DNA of 64,000 nucleotides from Halobacteroides halobius DSM 5150. Its GTDB lineage: Bacteria; Bacillota; Halanaerobiia; Halobacteroidales; Halobacteroidaceae. Under the pieces are notes generated by a model. The model was not told the origin of the DNA. It worked only from the letters and a program-made list of their open reading frames with translations, and did no database searches. The stretch covers positions 1,612,001-1,676,000 of the forward strand of contig NC_019978.1 of the NCBI RefSeq assembly GCF_000328625.1, in the 5' to 3' direction. Position numbers and translations under genes: made by a program. Positions 61,750 to 64,000 of the stretch are shown in pieces (positions within the stretch are counted from its first letter, which is position 1; each line of letters begins with the position of its first letter).

Positions 61750-63550
61750 AAATTAATTCCTTCATCTTACCAACTGAATCAGCAAAAATATTAACTGCCT
61801 TTTCTATAGGTTCTGGAGAACTCATATCCACCCCTGCTTTTTTTAGTATCTCTAGTGGATAGTCAGAACTACCGCTCTTTAAAAATTCTAAATAACTCTC
61901 TACTGCCTTATTTTCTTCTTCTAAAATTTGTTCAGATAAAGCAACAGCAGCAGAAAAACCTGTTGCGTACTGATAAACATAAAAATTATAATAAAAATGG
62001 GGGATTCTAGCCCACTCAATATCAATTTTATCATCTATAACTAAATTATCTCCATAATACTTCTCATTTAAATTATGATAACGCTTTGACAATAAATTAG
62101 GAGTTAAAGCTTCACCTTCTTCAGCTAATTGGTGAATCAACTGTTCATAATCAGCAAACATAGTTTGTCGATATACTGTACCTCGAAATTGTTCTAAGTA
62201 ATGATTCAAAAGATATTTCTTCTTAGTTTCATCATCTGTTTTCTTTAATAAATGCTGAATTAATAATGACTCATTAACTGTAGATGCTACCTCTGCTACA
62301 AAAATACTATAATCAGAATAAAGATAAGGCTGTTCTTGGTTAGAGTAATAAGAATGCAAAGCATGCCCTAACTCATGAGTTAAAGTAAATAAATCATTCA
62401 TTTCTCCAGTATAATTTAATAGAATATAAGGGTGGGCATCATAACACCCTGCAGAATAAGCCCCACTTCTCTTGCCTTTATTTTCATAAACATCGATCCA
62501 ATTACTCTCAAATGCTTTATTAACAACCTCTAAGTATTTATCCCCTAATGGTTGTAAAGCTTCTAAAACAATTTCTTTTGCTTCTTTATAATCAATCTTC
62601 ATTTCTACATCCTTAACCAAAGGAGTATATAAGTCATAAATATGTAACTCATCAACTCCTAAAGCTTCTCTTTTCAAATCAACATAATCATACATGGGGT
62701 CTAAATTACCTTTTACTGTTTTTAGTAAATTATTATATACTTCAACCGGAATATTATTAGCATCTAAAGCTGCTTCTAAACAACTAGAATAATCTCTAGC
62801 TCTCATTCTAAACAAATCTTTTTTAATATTAGTACTTAAAGTAGTAGCAATAGTATTTTTTTGTTTTTGGTATTGTTCATAATAAGCTTCAAAAACATCT
62901 TTTCTCACCTGGCGACTATCACTCTTTAATAACTCAACATAACGACCATGAGTGACTTTAACTTCTTCTCCAGCTTCATTTTCGATAGTTGGAAATTCCA
63001 TATCAGCATTATTAATCATTCCAAATATATTTTCGGGTCCCTGGGCCAATTCTCCAGTTAAAGCCATAATCCGTTCCTCTTCTGGAGATAAAAAATGTTC
63101 CTTCCTACGTATAATATCATCTAAATACTGTTGATATAATTTCAAATCTTCATTATTAGCTAAAAACTCTTCTAACTTATCTACTGGAATTTGAATAATT
63201 TCAGGAACAATAAATGCAGTAGCACTAGAAACTTGATTACTTAAACCTTGTATTTTAGATACCAAAGCTTGATATTGGTTATTAGTTGTATCCTGGTCAT
63301 TTTTACGTTGCGCATAAGTAAATAATCTAGCTAAAACTCTACTTAATTGGGTACTTAAATTTAACAACTGTAATAAATCCTCTGCTGAATTACCCAATTG
63401 TCCTTGGTACTTCTTAATCTCTGCTACCTTGCCCTTGACTTGATTAAACTCTTCTTTCCATTCTTCTTCACTTTGATAAACGTCAGTTAAATCCCATTTA
63501 AATTGGTCATTGATTTCATCTCTTGTTGGTAATCCCTTACCTTGTGCCAT
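61748..63550 (-). CDS. pepF: Oligoendopeptidase F
   Basis: A cytoplasmic M3 zinc peptidase that cuts peptides of about 7-17 residues. The 600-residue protein has the zinc motif HELGHALHSYY near residue 388 with the third ligand Glu in the following helix (FVAEVASTVNE). It also has the PepF N-terminal region WDLTDVYQSEEEW and a C-terminal YYNFYVYQYATGFSAA. In B. subtilis excess PepF delays sporulation, probably by degrading signalling peptides. A perfect sigma-H-type promoter lies 31 bases upstream here. Confidence 0.96.
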   Translation of the reverse strand: MAQGKGLPTRDEINDQFKWDLTDVYQSEEEWKEEFNQVKGKVAEIKKYQGQLGNSAEDLLQLLNLSTQLSRVLARLFTYAQRKNDQDTTNNQYQALVSKIQGLSNQVSSATAFIVPEIIQIPVDKLEEFLANNEDLKLYQQYLDDIIRRKEHFLSPEEERIMALTGELAQGPENIFGMINNADMEFPTIENEAGEEVKVTHGRYVELLKSDSRQVRKDVFEAYYEQYQKQKNTIATTLSTNIKKDLFRMRARDYSSCLEAALDANNIPVEVYNNLLKTVKGNLDPMYDYVDLKREALGVDELHIYDLYTPLVKDVEMKIDYKEAKEIVLEALQPLGDKYLEVVNKAFESNWIDVYENKGKRSGAYSAGCYDAHPYILLNYTGEMNDLFTLTHELGHALHSYYSNQEQPYLYSDYSIFVAEVASTVNESLLIQHLLKKTDDETKKKYLLNHYLEQFRGTVYRQTMFADYEQLIHQLAEEGEALTPNLLSKRYHNLNEKYYGDNLVIDDKIDIEWARIPHFYYNFYVYQYATGFSAAVALSEQILEEENKAVESYLEFLKSGSSDYPLEILKKAGVDMSSPEPIEKAVNIFADSVGKMKELI

Positions 63551-63580
63551 CTTTAGCCTCCTAGTAATCTTTAAATATAC

Positions 63581-63609
63581 TAATTCTACATATGGATAAA
63601 TATTCCTTT
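63581..63609 (-). promoter_or_regulatory. Sigma-H-type promoter of pepF
   Basis: On the minus strand AAAGGAATA, 11 bases, GTAGAATTA. It matches every fixed position of the B. subtilis sigma-H consensus RnAGGAwWW, 11-12 bases, RnnGAATww, and lies 31 bases before the start codon. Confidence 0.6.
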
Positions 63610-63624
63610 AAATTTAAATTAAAA

Positions 63625-63652
63625 AGGCACCTCTATATATAAGGTACCCTCA
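63625..63652 (-). terminator. Probable terminator after metA
   Basis: Imperfect stem on the minus strand, AGGGTACCT / AGGTGCCT, followed by TTTTTAATTT. Confidence 0.55.
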
Positions 63653-63663
63653 AACTAAAAAAA

Positions 63664-64000
63664 TTATTTAATTTTATTAATATTATATGGAGTAACTTGA
63701 TAAACATAGTAATTAAGCCAATTAGAAAATAACAAATGTGCATGACTACGCCAAGTAACTACGGGCTCTTTAGTGGGGTCATCATTAAGAAAATAATTTT
63801 TAGGTTTTGCTATATCTAATCCTTTCTTTAAATCTCGTTCATATTCCCTCTTTAAGGTATTTCGATCATACTCCGGATGTCCTGTAACAAAAATTTGTCT
63901 CCCATCCTTAGTAGCTACCATACAAATTCCTGCTTCTTTCGATTCCGATAAAATCTTTAGCTTAGGAATCTCTTCAATATCTTCTCTTTTAATCTCTGTG
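63664..64000 (-). CDS. metA: Homoserine O-acyltransferase (MetA family), C-terminal fragment
   Basis: MetA acylates homoserine (acetyl- or succinyl-CoA) in the first committed step of methionine synthesis. The gene runs off the right edge; about 112 codons are visible. The frame reads through [20 protein letters not shown], then [21 protein letters not shown], which holds the catalytic His and Glu, and ends with [22 protein letters not shown], all typical of MetA. A shorter frame from an internal ATG (63921) is not the true start. The acyl donor cannot be told from this part. Confidence 0.93.
   Translation of the reverse strand, partial: TEIKREDIEEIPKLKILSESKEAGICMVATKDGRQIFVTGHPEYDRNTLKREYERDLKKGLDIAKPKNYFLNDDPTKEPVVTWRSHAHLLFSNWLNYYVYQVTPYNINKIK

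Larger units (their letters stand above)
76..63049. repeat. Iterated 7-mer TTGGCCC / GGGCCAA, 68 copies across the window
   Basis: I counted 68 copies by eye, 33 as GGGCCAA and 35 as TTGGCCC on the + strand, from 76 to 63043 (start of last copy). They lie in all three coding frames: Leu-Ala in rny at 1916, Gly-Pro in recX at 6757, Arg-Ala-Lys in the phosphoesterase at 10069. Some lie between genes (47735, 56978, 61730, 61739). Flanking bases show no conservation. Only about 26 other GGCC sites were seen, so about 70% of GGCC sits in this context. No copy falls inside the group II intron. Function unknown; see findings. Confidence 0.85.

Noticed and set aside
76-63049. Reading the TTGGCCC 7-mer as a Chi- or KOPS-like motif
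   Set aside because: Those motifs are strongly biased to one strand along a replication arm; here the orientations are 33 to 35.
1-64000. CRISPR array, rRNA or tRNA genes
   Set aside because: No regularly spaced direct repeats, and no tRNA- or rRNA-like sequence recognised by eye.

Overview
This AT-rich window (about one-third G+C by eye) comes from a halophilic, anaerobic, spore-forming, diderm Firmicute, most like the Halanaerobiales and probably Halobacteroidaceae (Orenia/Halobacteroides type). Supporting genes are spoVS and a YIEGIA-type protein (sporulation), lysine 2,3-aminomutase plus beta-lysine acetyltransferase (the salt-stress solute N-epsilon-acetyl-beta-lysine), glutamate mutase and methylaspartase (glutamate fermentation), an outer-membrane-like beta-barrel and a GmhB-like phosphatase (diderm envelope). 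The genus is an inference.

Layout. 1-3043: YIEGIA fragment, DUF1614, spoVS, rny. 3170-11640: DNA-repair block read leftwards, cinA, membrane phosphoesterase, thpR, recA, recX, sbcD and an SbcC/Rad50 split into three genes. 11775-18199: HhH-DUF4912 protein, beta-barrel, lipoprotein, compact FtsH-like protease with a membrane partner, Gfo/Idh oxidoreductase. 18438-20741: rimO-pgsA-pgpA. 20970-23549: small hypothetical, LysM and DUF2103 genes. 23631-25732: a group IIC intron sitting exactly behind the argH terminator. 25768-28878: argG, a GNAT and argH under an ARG box. 29048-31163: ablAB. 31320-35962: znuACB under a Zur box, fur-type gene, sulP. 36206-41236: M23/LysM hydrolase, hypothetical, PilZ protein, two-component system with a methionine-rich sensor. 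41391-47637: gmhB-like, pdxR/pdxST, PfkB kinase, NhaC antiporter. 47994-56638: sigma-54 activator and the glutamate mutase operon. 57002-64000: ABC exporter, FMN glutamate synthase-like protein, PHP, PspC, pepF, metA fragment.

How the parts work together. The glm operon (glmS-glmL-glmE-mal plus DUF1446 and DUF4387) starts at a near-consensus -24/-12 promoter, and the adjacent GAFTGA-type activator is its obvious regulator. A second, weaker -24/-12 site lies ahead of the Na+/H+ antiporter gene on the other side of the activator. Clear operators are present for arginine (argG), zinc (znuA) and pyridoxal phosphate (pdxS). Two sites resemble sigma-H promoters (spoVS, pepF).

The most unusual signal belongs to no single gene. 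The 7-mer TTGGCCC (or GGGCCAA) occurs 68 times by eye, about once per 940 bases, in both orientations, in all reading frames and between genes. About two copies are expected from base composition. It is absent from the group II intron and occurs as an inverted pair forming the terminator between pspC and pepF. This is the behaviour of DNA-uptake signal sequences, although other explanations remain open.
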